Source: Methanolobus sp.
GTDB taxonomy: Archaea > Halobacteriota > Methanosarcinia > Methanosarcinales > Methanosarcinaceae
NCBI GenBank assembly: GCA_030154025.1
Contig: JASKKT010000011.1
Coordinates: forward strand, 1 to 54,421
Length of the DNA: 54,421 nucleotides
Direction: 5' to 3'
The translations under genes and the position numbers were made by a program. The notes under the pieces were generated by a model. It did not search any database, had not been told where the DNA came from, and was given only the letters and a program-made list of their open reading frames with translations. Every line of letters starts with the position of its first letter. Positions within the stretch are counted from its first letter, which is position 1. Below are positions 44,083 to 52,448 of the stretch, piece by piece.

Positions 44083-45891
44083 ATGTCCGGATGGTTCACT
44101 ATCGCAAAATGGGAGTTCTTCAGGTCGAAGCTCAAGTTCGATACAAGGTCCGCCGTACTCCTGGCGCTCTCTCTTACACTGGTCATAGCAGCATCCTTTG
44201 CAGCCGTACAGACCCAGATGAGTATGAACCAGAAGATATACACCGCAGCATCCAGCGAACCTACACTTCGCCCCATACTTGAAAGTGACCAGAGGTTCAG
44301 CTACATGCCCTTAACGGTATATGAGGCCACCCAGTTCTACATGTACGGGGCTGATCTTGTCATCATCGGTAATAACGTGTACCTGGGAGACAGTGCCAAG
44401 TCTGCAGCAGCCGGAAGCGCACTTGAGAATACGATCAAAGAGTACCGTGAAGCAGTGCTGACCTCCTACGACGATATCAATAACAGCCATCCGGTATGGG
44501 TCACGGTCCACGACATAGAGAGACCCCAGAACTTCCAGCTACTGAGCGCCCAGGATGCAGCCGGCACCATGAAGGCAGTCCAGGACACCGAGAACAAGGA
44601 CCTGGGAGAAGATTATCCCCGGGGAGAGATCACACAGGAATATCTCAACAGAGGTTCCTCGTTCACACTCCCGGAAGACATCAGCGAGCTGGATGATTAC
44701 AAGGGCAAGGCCTTCTTCCAGAAGCAGACCCTCTCCACACCATCCTTTTTCTCGCCTCCGATACCCTTCACGGCGATCCTTTACGCTTTCCTGTTCATAT
44801 TCCCCATCTACTTCGTCTCGCAGTTCTATTCCACAAGCATCATGGACGAGCGTACCAACAAGAAAGGAGAGCTGATCCTGGCATCACCGCTTCTGAGCAG
44901 GGATGTGGTCATAGGCAAGACACTGCCATACATCATTGTAACTCTCCTGATCCAGGCGGTCATCACCGTGTACATTATGGGATTCCCGGCTGACCTGAGG
45001 GCAGCACAGAGCTCGATACTGATACTTGTGACGATACTCCCCGTCGTGCTCCTGTTCTTCGCACTTTCCTTCTTCGGGGCCATACTCTCAAGGAGCTTCA
45101 AGGAGCTGACCTTCACCAGCGTCTTCCTGTCAGTGGTCATTTCAGGATACCTGTTCTTCCCGGCCATGTTTGCAAATATCCATGCCATCAGCTCCATCTC
45201 ACCCATCACGCTCATCGTCCGCCTTATCGAAGGCGAGACCGTACTGGTGAATACATACCTGTTCTCAACACTGCCGTTCTACTTTGTGGCGCTTTCGGCC
45301 TTTGCTTTTGGCACATACATCTATCGCGAGGAAGACCTTTTCACCCAGAAGGCAATCTCAGAGAAGATAACGGACTGCCTGGAGATATTCCTTTTAAGCT
45401 CATACGGCTCTGTGTTCCTGCTGAGCATTATCTTCATTCCCTTCGTATATATGACCCAGCTAATGCTTATCGTCATGCTGTTCAATCTGCCTGCGCCTCA
45501 TTCGGTCATTGTCATGATAGTGCTCTCCGCCATGGCAGAGGAGCTGGTCAAGTCAGCCGGGATATACACAGTCTTCAAAAGGAAGCTCCAGCCAGTTAAG
45601 CTTAAAAGTGCCCTCAGGCTCGCCGTCCTTTCTGGAGCGGGGTTCTTTGTGGGAGAGAAGGCGGTGGCGGTCCTCACCCTGGCGCCCATAGCAAGCTCTG
45701 CCTTCGGGGCAGTGATGACCATGGGCAACCTCCTGCTCATACCCCTCCTGCTTCATGTTTCCACAGCAGCGGTCAGCTCACTGGTGATGTACAGGTTCGG
45801 CACCAGGAGATACCTGTTCTCGGTGATTGTGGCGACCCTGGTCCACAGCATATACAATCTTTTCATCCTGAGAGGTGTGCTTCTTGGCTGA
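44083..45891 (+). CDS. ABC-2 permease fused to a PrsW-type intramembrane protease
   Basis: The first 420 residues are an ABC-2 export permease: a membrane helix at about 25-45, a long external loop to about 225, then a cluster of helices with the conserved cytoplasmic turn MDERTNKKGELILASPLLSR. The C-terminal 170 residues add a second membrane domain with every motif of PrsW glutamic/metallo intramembrane proteases: EELVK (E486, E487, K490), GFFVGE (E525), H558 in LLHVSTA and H588 in VHSIYN. The protease would face the lipid bilayer beside the permease. It starts a plus-strand operon under a leaderless promoter, and the second permease follows with overlap. Partner ATPase is likely the one at 42086-43000. 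Confidence 0.86.
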   Translation: MSGWFTIAKWEFFRSKLKFDTRSAVLLALSLTLVIAASFAAVQTQMSMNQKIYTAASSEPTLRPILESDQRFSYMPLTVYEATQFYMYGADLVIIGNNVYLGDSAKSAAAGSALENTIKEYREAVLTSYDDINNSHPVWVTVHDIERPQNFQLLSAQDAAGTMKAVQDTENKDLGEDYPRGEITQEYLNRGSSFTLPEDISELDDYKGKAFFQKQTLSTPSFFSPPIPFTAILYAFLFIFPIYFVSQFYSTSIMDERTNKKGELILASPLLSRDVVIGKTLPYIIVTLLIQAVITVYIMGFPADLRAAQSSILILVTILPVVLLFFALSFFGAILSRSFKELTFTSVFLSVVISGYLFFPAMFANIHAISSISPITLIVRLIEGETVLVNTYLFSTLPFYFVALSAFAFGTYIYREEDLFTQKAISEKITDCLEIFLLSSYGSVFLLSIIFIPFVYMTQLMLIVMLFNLPAPHSVIVMIVLSAMAEELVKSAGIYTVFKRKLQPVKLKSALRLAVLSGAGFFVGEKAVAVLTLAPIASSAFGAVMTMGNLLLIPLLLHVSTAAVSSLVMYRFGTRRYLFSVIVATLVHSIYNLFILRGVLLG

Positions 45892-46984
45892 GCGTACAAG
45901 ACCTTACGGAAAAATAAGAAGCATCGCCAGGAAGGAAACAGGTGAACTTATGCGCGAGAAGACGTTCATACTTTCCGTGCTTATCCAGCTGTTCATTGCT
46001 TCCTTCTCGACATTCCTTGTCATCGGGCTTACGTCATTCTACGATCCCACCATCATGGGAGATATAGAGATGCAGGGCATAAGCATTGCAGTTGTGGGAA
46101 CCGAGGACAACGAGCTCTACAGGCTGCTCCGGGAAAGCAAGCTCAACACCCGGCTCTACAGTGACCTGACACCTGCATACGGGGACTTCTACGAACACAA
46201 GGTCGACGCCATAGTTATCGCTCCCCCCGGCCCTCCTGAAGGGGAGGAGATACTGAACGTTGACATATACCTCCCAAGATCGGAGATAAAAGCCACCCTG
46301 ATATCACTCCAGATGAAAGAACCTCTTGAGAAGTTCGAGCAGCATGTCCGGGACATCAGGACCCAGCGCCTGCCGGGATATTCACCCATAGAGGTCAATA
46401 TCAATAAGAGAGGCATAAAGACCTCTTCCACTTATTTCGAATTCATTTATGTGGCCCTGCTTCCTCTGCTGGTGTTCACCCCGGCTTTTATTTCAGGAGG
46501 CCTTGTCATTGACTTCATCACCGAGGAGTTCGAGAGGAAGACGATGGAGCTGCTGATGGCCAGCCCGGCGTCCATGATGGATATAGTCAGCGGCAAAGTG
46601 CTTGTTGCAGTGGCCATAGTGCCCCTCCAGGCCCTTGCATGGATGCTGCTGATGGGTGCAAATATGATAGTCATAAGGAACTTCTTCAGCATACTGATGG
46701 TGGTCACACTGATTGGAGCCATACTTGTCCTGATAAGCAGCATGATATCAATCAGCTTCAGGTACAGGGGAGTTTCCCAGCTGCTTTACTCCATGATACT
46801 GATCTTTCTTTTCATGGTCTCCTACCTGTTCACGAACTCACCGCTCAACCTTGTGACACGGCTGTCAATAGGCAGTATAGGGACAGCGGAGTCCACCCTG
46901 TGGATGGGTATCTATTCACTCGTGGCTCTCGCACTGGGTATCCTGACAGCGGCCACCGTGAAAAGGAAATACGATAACAATTAA
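45884..46984 (+). CDS. ABC-2 transporter permease subunit
   Basis: The protein of about 366 residues has an N-terminal helix (FILSVLIQLFIASFSTFLVI), an external domain to about 190, then five helices with the conserved turn ITEEFERKTMELLMASPASM found in NatB/ABC-2 permeases. A frame opens at GTG 45875, but GAGGTG lies six bases before TTG 45884, so I use that. The gene overlaps the stop of the permease-protease gene by eight bases, so the two permeases probably form a heterodimer made at equal levels. Confidence 0.86.
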   Translation: MAERTRPYGKIRSIARKETGELMREKTFILSVLIQLFIASFSTFLVIGLTSFYDPTIMGDIEMQGISIAVVGTEDNELYRLLRESKLNTRLYSDLTPAYGDFYEHKVDAIVIAPPGPPEGEEILNVDIYLPRSEIKATLISLQMKEPLEKFEQHVRDIRTQRLPGYSPIEVNINKRGIKTSSTYFEFIYVALLPLLVFTPAFISGGLVIDFITEEFERKTMELLMASPASMMDIVSGKVLVAVAIVPLQALAWMLLMGANMIVIRNFFSILMVVTLIGAILVLISSMISISFRYRGVSQLLYSMILIFLFMVSYLFTNSPLNLVTRLSIGSIGTAESTLWMGIYSLVALALGILTAATVKRKYDNN

Positions 46985-47001
46985 AAGATAAAAATACATA
47001 T

Positions 47002-48843
47002 ATGCACACAATGGCTGTGAGAACGCACATCTTCACGACACTTGCGATCCTGATCCTGACCGCTTTAGCATATCCGGCCAGTGCCTACGATATACAGGAC
47101 GAGGACATCTGGATATTCCAGGGTGCCTACACGCTTGCTGCCGGGGAGAGGGCGGAACTTGAGGGGTTCACGGTAAAAGTACATTCGGTGAACATGGATG
47201 AGCCCGAACCTTCTGCCATGGTCCTGATCTACCGCAACAGGGACTTTAAAGAATCCTTTTTAGTGGATGCATCTGCAAACAGCGAGCAGGTATATGACGA
47301 TGAACTGAAGATCAGGATATCGGGAATAGATTCAGGGGCAGTCTCACTTGAGACTTACAAGCAGAAGTATGAAAGGGTGTGGATCACAAGCGTGCCCAGG
47401 AAATCCATGAAAGCAGGCGACATACTGGAAGACGGCGGTTACCGTGTCAGGGTCAAAGAAGTCGGGGAGAGCGGCGCCCTTGTCAGTGTGGAGGGAAAGA
47501 GTGGTGTCTTTGAGGAAAGCTACCAGTCAGGAGACTACAGGAAGTTCTCAGAAGAGTTCATGATCCGCGTCATCTACATCAACCCTAACACCCGGGAGGT
47601 TTTTATCGAGACCTTCAGACCAGGAGCGCCGGCATTGACCATTGATGTACTGGCCGATAAGCCGGCCTACGACTCGAACGAGAACATATCATACATGCTT
47701 ACCCTTACCAACAGCGGTACCATTCCCTTGCACGGCATCATCCTCAGCACAAGCTCCTCTGCAGGTTTGGTGGAGGAACCACAGCTCCAGCATGCTTCCC
47801 TTGATGCACTGAAGATGAAAAGGTTCACCGTCCCCGTTAAGGCACCTGTGACACCTGTCGTCAGGAACATGCTGATACGGTCACAGGTCACAGGGTACGA
47901 TTACAAAGGTAATGCCTACTCAGGGGAGGCCTCTGTTGAAGTGCAGGTCAGGCCTTACATATCCGTTGAGAAGAAAGTAGAGGCTGTCAGGAAATCCCCA
48001 AAGGATACCTCGATGGGGACTGATGGCCATTTCATAATAACGCTGAAGCTCAGGAACAACGCAGGGTCGAGGGTGGCAGTGAATGTACTGGATGAGCTGC
48101 CGCCAACGATGATCCCTGAGGATATGGAGAGAACGGAATGGGCCGTAGTGCTTGATGCGGGTGCTACAAAAGAGATAGTATATAATGCACAGCCAACTGA
48201 ACCGGGCAGTTTCACCTTCGGCCCGGCAGTCGTCCAATGGAACGACTCAGGAGAGACATACAGTGTGGAATCCGATCCTGCCAGTGAGATCTTCAGGATC
48301 AGAGGCTCGAAGGTAGTCGTGGAGAAGAGAATTGATTCAGCTTACCTTTTTACCGGAGAGATGTCCGGGATATCTGTCACTCTCATCAATGACGGAGACA
48401 GCAGGACCCATGTGAGCCTTAGTGATAGTGTTCCAGATGGTATTTCCCTCCTGTCCGGCCAGCCCGGCTGGGAAGGGGACCTCGAAGCAGGTGCATCCAG
48501 GGAGATCAGCTATATTGTAAAGGCAGAAGATGCAGGAAGCATCAGACTGCCTGCTGCAGTGGCAGAGTGCACAGATGAAGAAGGAAAGAAGTACAGTTCT
48601 GCTTCCGAGGCCTTACTGATCTATATCGATTACGGACTACCCACTGACAACACACAGACAGGCAGCACCGCAGGTACGGAACATACAGATGGGAACACAG
48701 GCCGTATTCCTGATCAGGGGAACGCCGAACTGACGCGCACCAAAGCCGCCGGATTCCTGCTGTCCGCTTTCATCACCCTGTTATCACTGCTTGCGATCAT
48801 ACCGGGTATTATGTACCTGGTCATAAGAGGAGGATTTAAATGA
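47002..48843 (+). CDS. Secreted repeat protein with C-terminal membrane anchor
   Basis: The 613-residue protein has a signal peptide (about 1-27, ending YPASAY). A beta-rich N-terminal half (about 28-215) follows, then three CARDB/DUF11-like immunoglobulin-type modules (about 216-320, 325-445 and 446-560), each with a pattern such as ISYMLTLTNSGTIPLHGIIL. An Asn/Thr/Gly-rich linker and a C-terminal helix (about 588-609) ending in Arg-Gly-Gly come last. It is a cell-surface protein resembling BatD or S-layer-linked proteins. Its position after the permeases suggests it is part of the same membrane module. An in-frame ATG at 47011 is an alternative start. Confidence 0.8.
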   Translation: MHTMAVRTHIFTTLAILILTALAYPASAYDIQDEDIWIFQGAYTLAAGERAELEGFTVKVHSVNMDEPEPSAMVLIYRNRDFKESFLVDASANSEQVYDDELKIRISGIDSGAVSLETYKQKYERVWITSVPRKSMKAGDILEDGGYRVRVKEVGESGALVSVEGKSGVFEESYQSGDYRKFSEEFMIRVIYINPNTREVFIETFRPGAPALTIDVLADKPAYDSNENISYMLTLTNSGTIPLHGIILSTSSSAGLVEEPQLQHASLDALKMKRFTVPVKAPVTPVVRNMLIRSQVTGYDYKGNAYSGEASVEVQVRPYISVEKKVEAVRKSPKDTSMGTDGHFIITLKLRNNAGSRVAVNVLDELPPTMIPEDMERTEWAVVLDAGATKEIVYNAQPTEPGSFTFGPAVVQWNDSGETYSVESDPASEIFRIRGSKVVVEKRIDSAYLFTGEMSGISVTLINDGDSRTHVSLSDSVPDGISLLSGQPGWEGDLEAGASREISYIVKAEDAGSIRLPAAVAECTDEEGKKYSSASEALLIYIDYGLPTDNTQTGSTAGTEHTDGNTGRIPDQGNAELTRTKAAGFLLSAFITLLSLLAIIPGIMYLVIRGGFK

Positions 48844-48866
48844 GACCTACCCTACGGAGGATCTGA

Positions 48867-49283
48867 ATGGAGATCCTGGCTTTCATCGGTTGCATGATGT
48901 TGTTTGTCACTTTTGCGCTGACAGTGCTTTTCGTACTCATCAGGATATCCTCCAGGCTGGCAATGCTTGTCCTGGCAGCAGTACCCCTGCTTGCAGTGAT
49001 CCTGATGCCCGGGGCATCTGTGGCTTTTCTCTCGTACGAGCATTTCCGTTTTGCCGAAGGACTGGTACCGGTCAACAATTTCCATATACTGCTTACACTA
49101 TGGTCCACACTGATAGCTATCATCCTCTACACGGAATTCCTTACATGGTACCTTACCACAGGGAAGAGAAGGAAAGCACAGGGCCAGGAGTCGGGCAGGC
49201 CTGCAGAGTTTGCTAAGAGCCTTGATAGTATCAGCCTCAGGGTAAAGGACGCACTGCTGAAACGCGGTCCATCAGGCAAATGA
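48867..49283 (+). CDS. Small membrane protein, unknown function
   Basis: I do not recognise this 138-residue protein. It has three hydrophobic helices (about 4-27, 31-53 and 73-97), then a basic cytoplasmic tail with KRRKAQGQESGRP and KDALLKRGPSGK. GGAGGATC precedes the ATG at 48867. It begins 23 bases after the secreted repeat protein and probably belongs to the same operon. Confidence 0.75.
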   Translation: MEILAFIGCMMLFVTFALTVLFVLIRISSRLAMLVLAAVPLLAVILMPGASVAFLSYEHFRFAEGLVPVNNFHILLTLWSTLIAIILYTEFLTWYLTTGKRRKAQGQESGRPAEFAKSLDSISLRVKDALLKRGPSGK

Positions 49284-49312
49284 TAAAATAGTATGGGAGA
49301 TAAAATCCAGTT

Positions 49313-49327
49313 GGGGGAATTTATCTG
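49313..49327 (+). promoter_or_regulatory. Shine-Dalgarno before the CTG start of the hidden membrane protein
   Basis: GGGGGA (49313-49318) is followed by six bases and CTG (49325-49327). The frame from this CTG contains no ATG, GTG or TTG at any point. Confidence 0.6.
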
Positions 49328-49591
49328 GAAGAAGAGCAGAATATTAGAAACGATACTGGGATAACCAGGCAGCGTAAGAGACCAAGCCCTGCGAGGTCGG
49401 CCATATATTCACTGGTATTCCCCGGCCTTGGCCAGCTGAACAACGGGGATACGAGCAGGGGACTGCTGTTCTTTGCCATTGCGTTCATCCTGATACTGTC
49501 AGGACACCTGGGAGTCACTCTTATCTTACTTGCTCTCTTCTGGCTCTATAATATATATGATGCTTACTCCCGTGCAAAAAGACTCTCATGA
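49325..49591 (+). CDS. Small double-helix membrane protein (PGLGQ motif), CTG start
   Basis: An 88-residue frame encodes a polar, charged N-terminus (about 1-25, EEEQNIRNDTGITRQRKRP). It continues with SAIYSLVFPGLGQLNNGDTS, a motif of small TM2-like/DUF5683-type membrane proteins, and hydrophobic helices at about 47-60 and 62-76, ending LYNIYDAYSRAKRLS. Codon use matches the neighbouring genes. There is no ATG, GTG or TTG anywhere in the frame. CTG at 49325 follows a GGGGGA ribosome site by six bases, the same layout as nop5. Standard gene finders would miss it. It is the last gene of the permease operon. Confidence 0.72.
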   Translation: MEEEQNIRNDTGITRQRKRPSPARSAIYSLVFPGLGQLNNGDTSRGLLFFAIAFILILSGHLGVTLILLALFWLYNIYDAYSRAKRLS

Positions 49592-49692
49592 GCTGCCAGC
49601 TTGGCATATTATGAATTTACGGTCAGGCAGGATGCAGCAGGAAAATAGTTTTAGAAAAGAGATTTTCAGAACACTTCAGATGAGAGGAGGTC

Positions 49693-49968
49693 TCAGACCC
49701 TTCCTTTCCCAAGAGCATAATCTGCCATGACCTTCATATATTCCCGGTCGACTTCCATGAGCACTGTCTGGAACATGGCAACGTGGACCTTCTCTTCGCG
49801 GGCTACGTCGTGCAGGATGGTTGCAAGGCCTTGGTTGTCGGTAAGTGCGGCCATTGACTCGTACAGGTTGACAGCGTCCAGCTCGGCTATCATGGCAGCC
49901 CTCATTATCTCCTTATCCAGGTCCTTCTTATCGACCCTGGACAAATCCACAGGTATCTTTGATAACAT
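49693..49968 (-). CDS. Half-ferritin of the encapsulated-ferritin type
   Basis: The 91-residue protein has ferroxidase-type ligands on two helices: E in MIAELDAVNLYESM (ExxxxxxYE) and EEKVH in ARILHD-like VAREEKVHVAMF. It is a single helix pair, so it must dimerise to build the iron site, as encapsulated ferritins do. No encapsulin shell gene and no cargo tail are visible, so it may act free in the cytoplasm in iron or peroxide handling. GGGAG lies eight bases before the ATG at 49968. Confidence 0.75.
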   Translation of the reverse strand: MLSKIPVDLSRVDKKDLDKEIMRAAMIAELDAVNLYESMAALTDNQGLATILHDVAREEKVHVAMFQTVLMEVDREYMKVMADYALGKGRV

Positions 49969-50118
49969 TATGCACACTCCCTTGATTATAGATATACAGC
50001 GGCTGCTCCTTGAGAGATATCAGGACCGCTGTTATAATCCCCATATTTGATGGGACCCGCATATACTTATATATTTCGTGGATGGAAGGGCACGGAAAAT
50101 AAGAACATAGGGTAGACT

Positions 50119-51888
50119 CTACTCTATGTTGTGGTAGTAGTACTCTCCGCTGGCTTTCTGCTCCCTGTCAAGCCTTGAGTCAGGCTTGTTGACCCTCGGG
50201 CGGGAGGTATCCTCGTCACGCCTGAAAGTGATATGGAGATTGGCCAGGAACTTGTTCATGCCATCCTGCATGCTGGAAGGCTGGTGTGCCTTACCATAGA
50301 CCGCAGGCTCACCTTCAAAGACTATGAGGCGTTCACTTAGCATGTCTATCATGTAGATATCGTGGTCCACCACCATGGCTGTCTTGCCGCTGTTCTCGGC
50401 AAATCTCTTGATGACCTTGGTGGTCATGGAACGCTGCTCCACATCCAGGTGGGCGCTAGGCTCGTCAAGGATGTACATATCCGCATCCCTGCACAGGCAG
50501 GCTGCTATGGCAACCCTCTGGAGCTCTCCTCCACTGAGATCTGTGAGGTCGCGCTCATATAATGGCTCAAGGTTCAGCGGCTTGGCTACCTCCGACTGGA
50601 AGTAGCTTGTATCGAACTTGCGGGATATGCCCCGCAGGAAATACTGCACAGGCATCGCAACATCAGGCTTGATGTACTGCGGCTTGTAGGAGATGGTGAT
50701 GCTCAGGTCAAGCTTACCCTCGTCAGGATCGATCTCCCCGGCCAGGATCTTCACGAAAGTGGACTTACCGATACCGTTGGGTCCGACGATCCCTAGCACT
50801 TCGCCCTGCTTAAGGGAGCCATTTTCGCTCTCAAGGCCGAAGCCATTACCGTATTTCTTGGAAAAGCCATCGTAATCCACAAGTGTCTCGATGTCAGTCT
50901 CCACACGAGGGGGATGTACCTCGAACTTAATGGCCTCGGGCCTGATACGCACGTTCTCCTCCGGCAGGTAACCCTTAAGATACTGGTTGATCCCGATACG
51001 CACACCCTTGGGGTAAGTGATGACACCATAGGCGCCCGGCTGGCCGTATGCCACATGCACCACATCCGCCAGCATATCAAGGATGGCCAGGTCATGCTCC
51101 ACCACTAACACTGCTTTATCTTTGGATATCTCCTGGATGAGCTGGGCCGAATTGATACGCTGGTAGATGTCAAGGTAGGGACTTATCTCGTCAAAGAAAT
51201 AGAAATCTGCATCCCTTGCAGCACAGGCCGCGATAGCGACCCTCTGGAGCTCGCCGCCACTGAGCTCGGTGATATTCCTGTCGATAACAGGAGTGAGACC
51301 AAGCCTCTCAATAAGCTCGCTGAGCACGCCCCGCTCATCGGTCTTGTCAAGCAGCTCGCTGGTCTTGCCTTTGAAGGCCTTGGGTATCATATCCACATAC
51401 TGCGGCTTCTGGGACACCTTGATATTACCGTCGATGACCTCACTGAAATAATCATACAGGGCTGTGCCTGAATAATGCTGCAGCACTTTTTCCCAGTTCC
51501 CTGTCCCTTCACCGAAATTAGGGACAAGGGTTCCGGAGAGTATCTGCACGGCGGTACTTTTACCGATACCGTTGGGTCCAAGGATACCTGTGACCCTGCC
51601 CGCCTGAGGGACAGGAAGGCCGTAGAGCGCAAAGGCGTTAGGCCCGTACCTGTGCGTGGGTGCAGTGAGCTCTTCCGGCAGGCCTATGATCATTATAGCG
51701 TCAAAAGGGCACCTGTTGATGCAGATACCGCATCCCACGCAGAGCTCTTCGGATATGAGGGGTTTTCCGCCACCCTCCGGGAAAACGATGGTCTCGTCCC
51801 CTGTCCTCACCCTGGGACAATACTTTTCACATTCATGGCTGCAGCGCCTTGGCTGGCACCTGTCCTTGTTCAATATGGCTATTCGCAT
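50119..51888 (-). CDS. ABCE1 (RNase L inhibitor homolog), ribosome recycling ATPase
   Basis: ABCE1 splits the ribosome after termination in archaea and eukaryotes. The 589-residue protein has the N-terminal double Fe-S domain (CQPRRCSHECEKYCP and CVGCGICINRCP), two ABC ATPase halves with Walker A GPNGIGKST in each, and the signature LSGGELQR twice. The ATG at 51888 follows a GGGATCTC sequence. It sits 46 bases after the EMC6-like gene on the same strand. Confidence 0.97.
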   Translation of the reverse strand: MRIAILNKDRCQPRRCSHECEKYCPRVRTGDETIVFPEGGGKPLISEELCVGCGICINRCPFDAIMIIGLPEELTAPTHRYGPNAFALYGLPVPQAGRVTGILGPNGIGKSTAVQILSGTLVPNFGEGTGNWEKVLQHYSGTALYDYFSEVIDGNIKVSQKPQYVDMIPKAFKGKTSELLDKTDERGVLSELIERLGLTPVIDRNITELSGGELQRVAIAACAARDADFYFFDEISPYLDIYQRINSAQLIQEISKDKAVLVVEHDLAILDMLADVVHVAYGQPGAYGVITYPKGVRIGINQYLKGYLPEENVRIRPEAIKFEVHPPRVETDIETLVDYDGFSKKYGNGFGLESENGSLKQGEVLGIVGPNGIGKSTFVKILAGEIDPDEGKLDLSITISYKPQYIKPDVAMPVQYFLRGISRKFDTSYFQSEVAKPLNLEPLYERDLTDLSGGELQRVAIAACLCRDADMYILDEPSAHLDVEQRSMTTKVIKRFAENSGKTAMVVDHDIYMIDMLSERLIVFEGEPAVYGKAHQPSSMQDGMNKFLANLHITFRRDEDTSRPRVNKPDSRLDREQKASGEYYYHNIE

Positions 51889-51934
51889 GTGAGATCCCTG
51901 ACTGAAATAAGATGCATGTTCAAAAAAGAGAAGG

Positions 51935-52354
51935 TCAATTCAAGAGCAGAGTCCATGTCACAAGACAGAAGTCCACTACCAGGAACTCAACATAGAACCA
52001 GTCCTTGAAACCAAATTCCTTCGTGTTGATCCTGATGAGCGGGAAGATCAGCCTTAATGCGTAGTATGCAAGCGCAATAACGATAACGATCACAGCATAC
52101 CATCTTACCTCATCACCGACACCGAACTGGCTGTAGGAAAGTATACCGGCTATGACACCGATCACAGATGCAACTGCTGTCTTTATTATACCCTCTATGT
52201 GTGCCTGTTTCCTCTCTTCCGGAGTCTTTACCTTATATGCAGGCTTCGGAGCAGCAACGGTTACATCTGCCTGCCCCGCTTCCTTTACGGTGACCGCTTC
52301 CCCTGAGGGAGCAGATGGAGCACGCGCTTGTTTTCTCTTGGACGATTTTGGCAA
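51935..52354 (-). CDS. EMC6-like archaeal membrane protein
   Basis: The 139-residue protein has a basic, Ala/Pro-rich N-terminus (about 1-55), then three membrane helices. The final helix reads FKDWFYVEFLVVDFCLVTWT, the hallmark of archaeal relatives of ER membrane complex subunit 6, an insertase cofactor. It starts at TTG 52354 behind a GGAGATTG site. Linked expression with ABCE1 suggests a role near the ribosome during membrane protein biogenesis. The family match is from pattern recognition, so function is inferred. Confidence 0.72.
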   Translation of the reverse strand: MPKSSKRKQARAPSAPSGEAVTVKEAGQADVTVAAPKPAYKVKTPEERKQAHIEGIIKTAVASVIGVIAGILSYSQFGVGDEVRWYAVIVIVIALAYYALRLIFPLIRINTKEFGFKDWFYVEFLVVDFCLVTWTLLLN

Positions 52355-52448
52355 TTGACAATCTCCTGGAACAACTTGGATAATGTGGATACTATAGAAA
52401 GCTGATAGTTATATAAACTTTTATCCTGCACAGGCTAACATAACAAAC

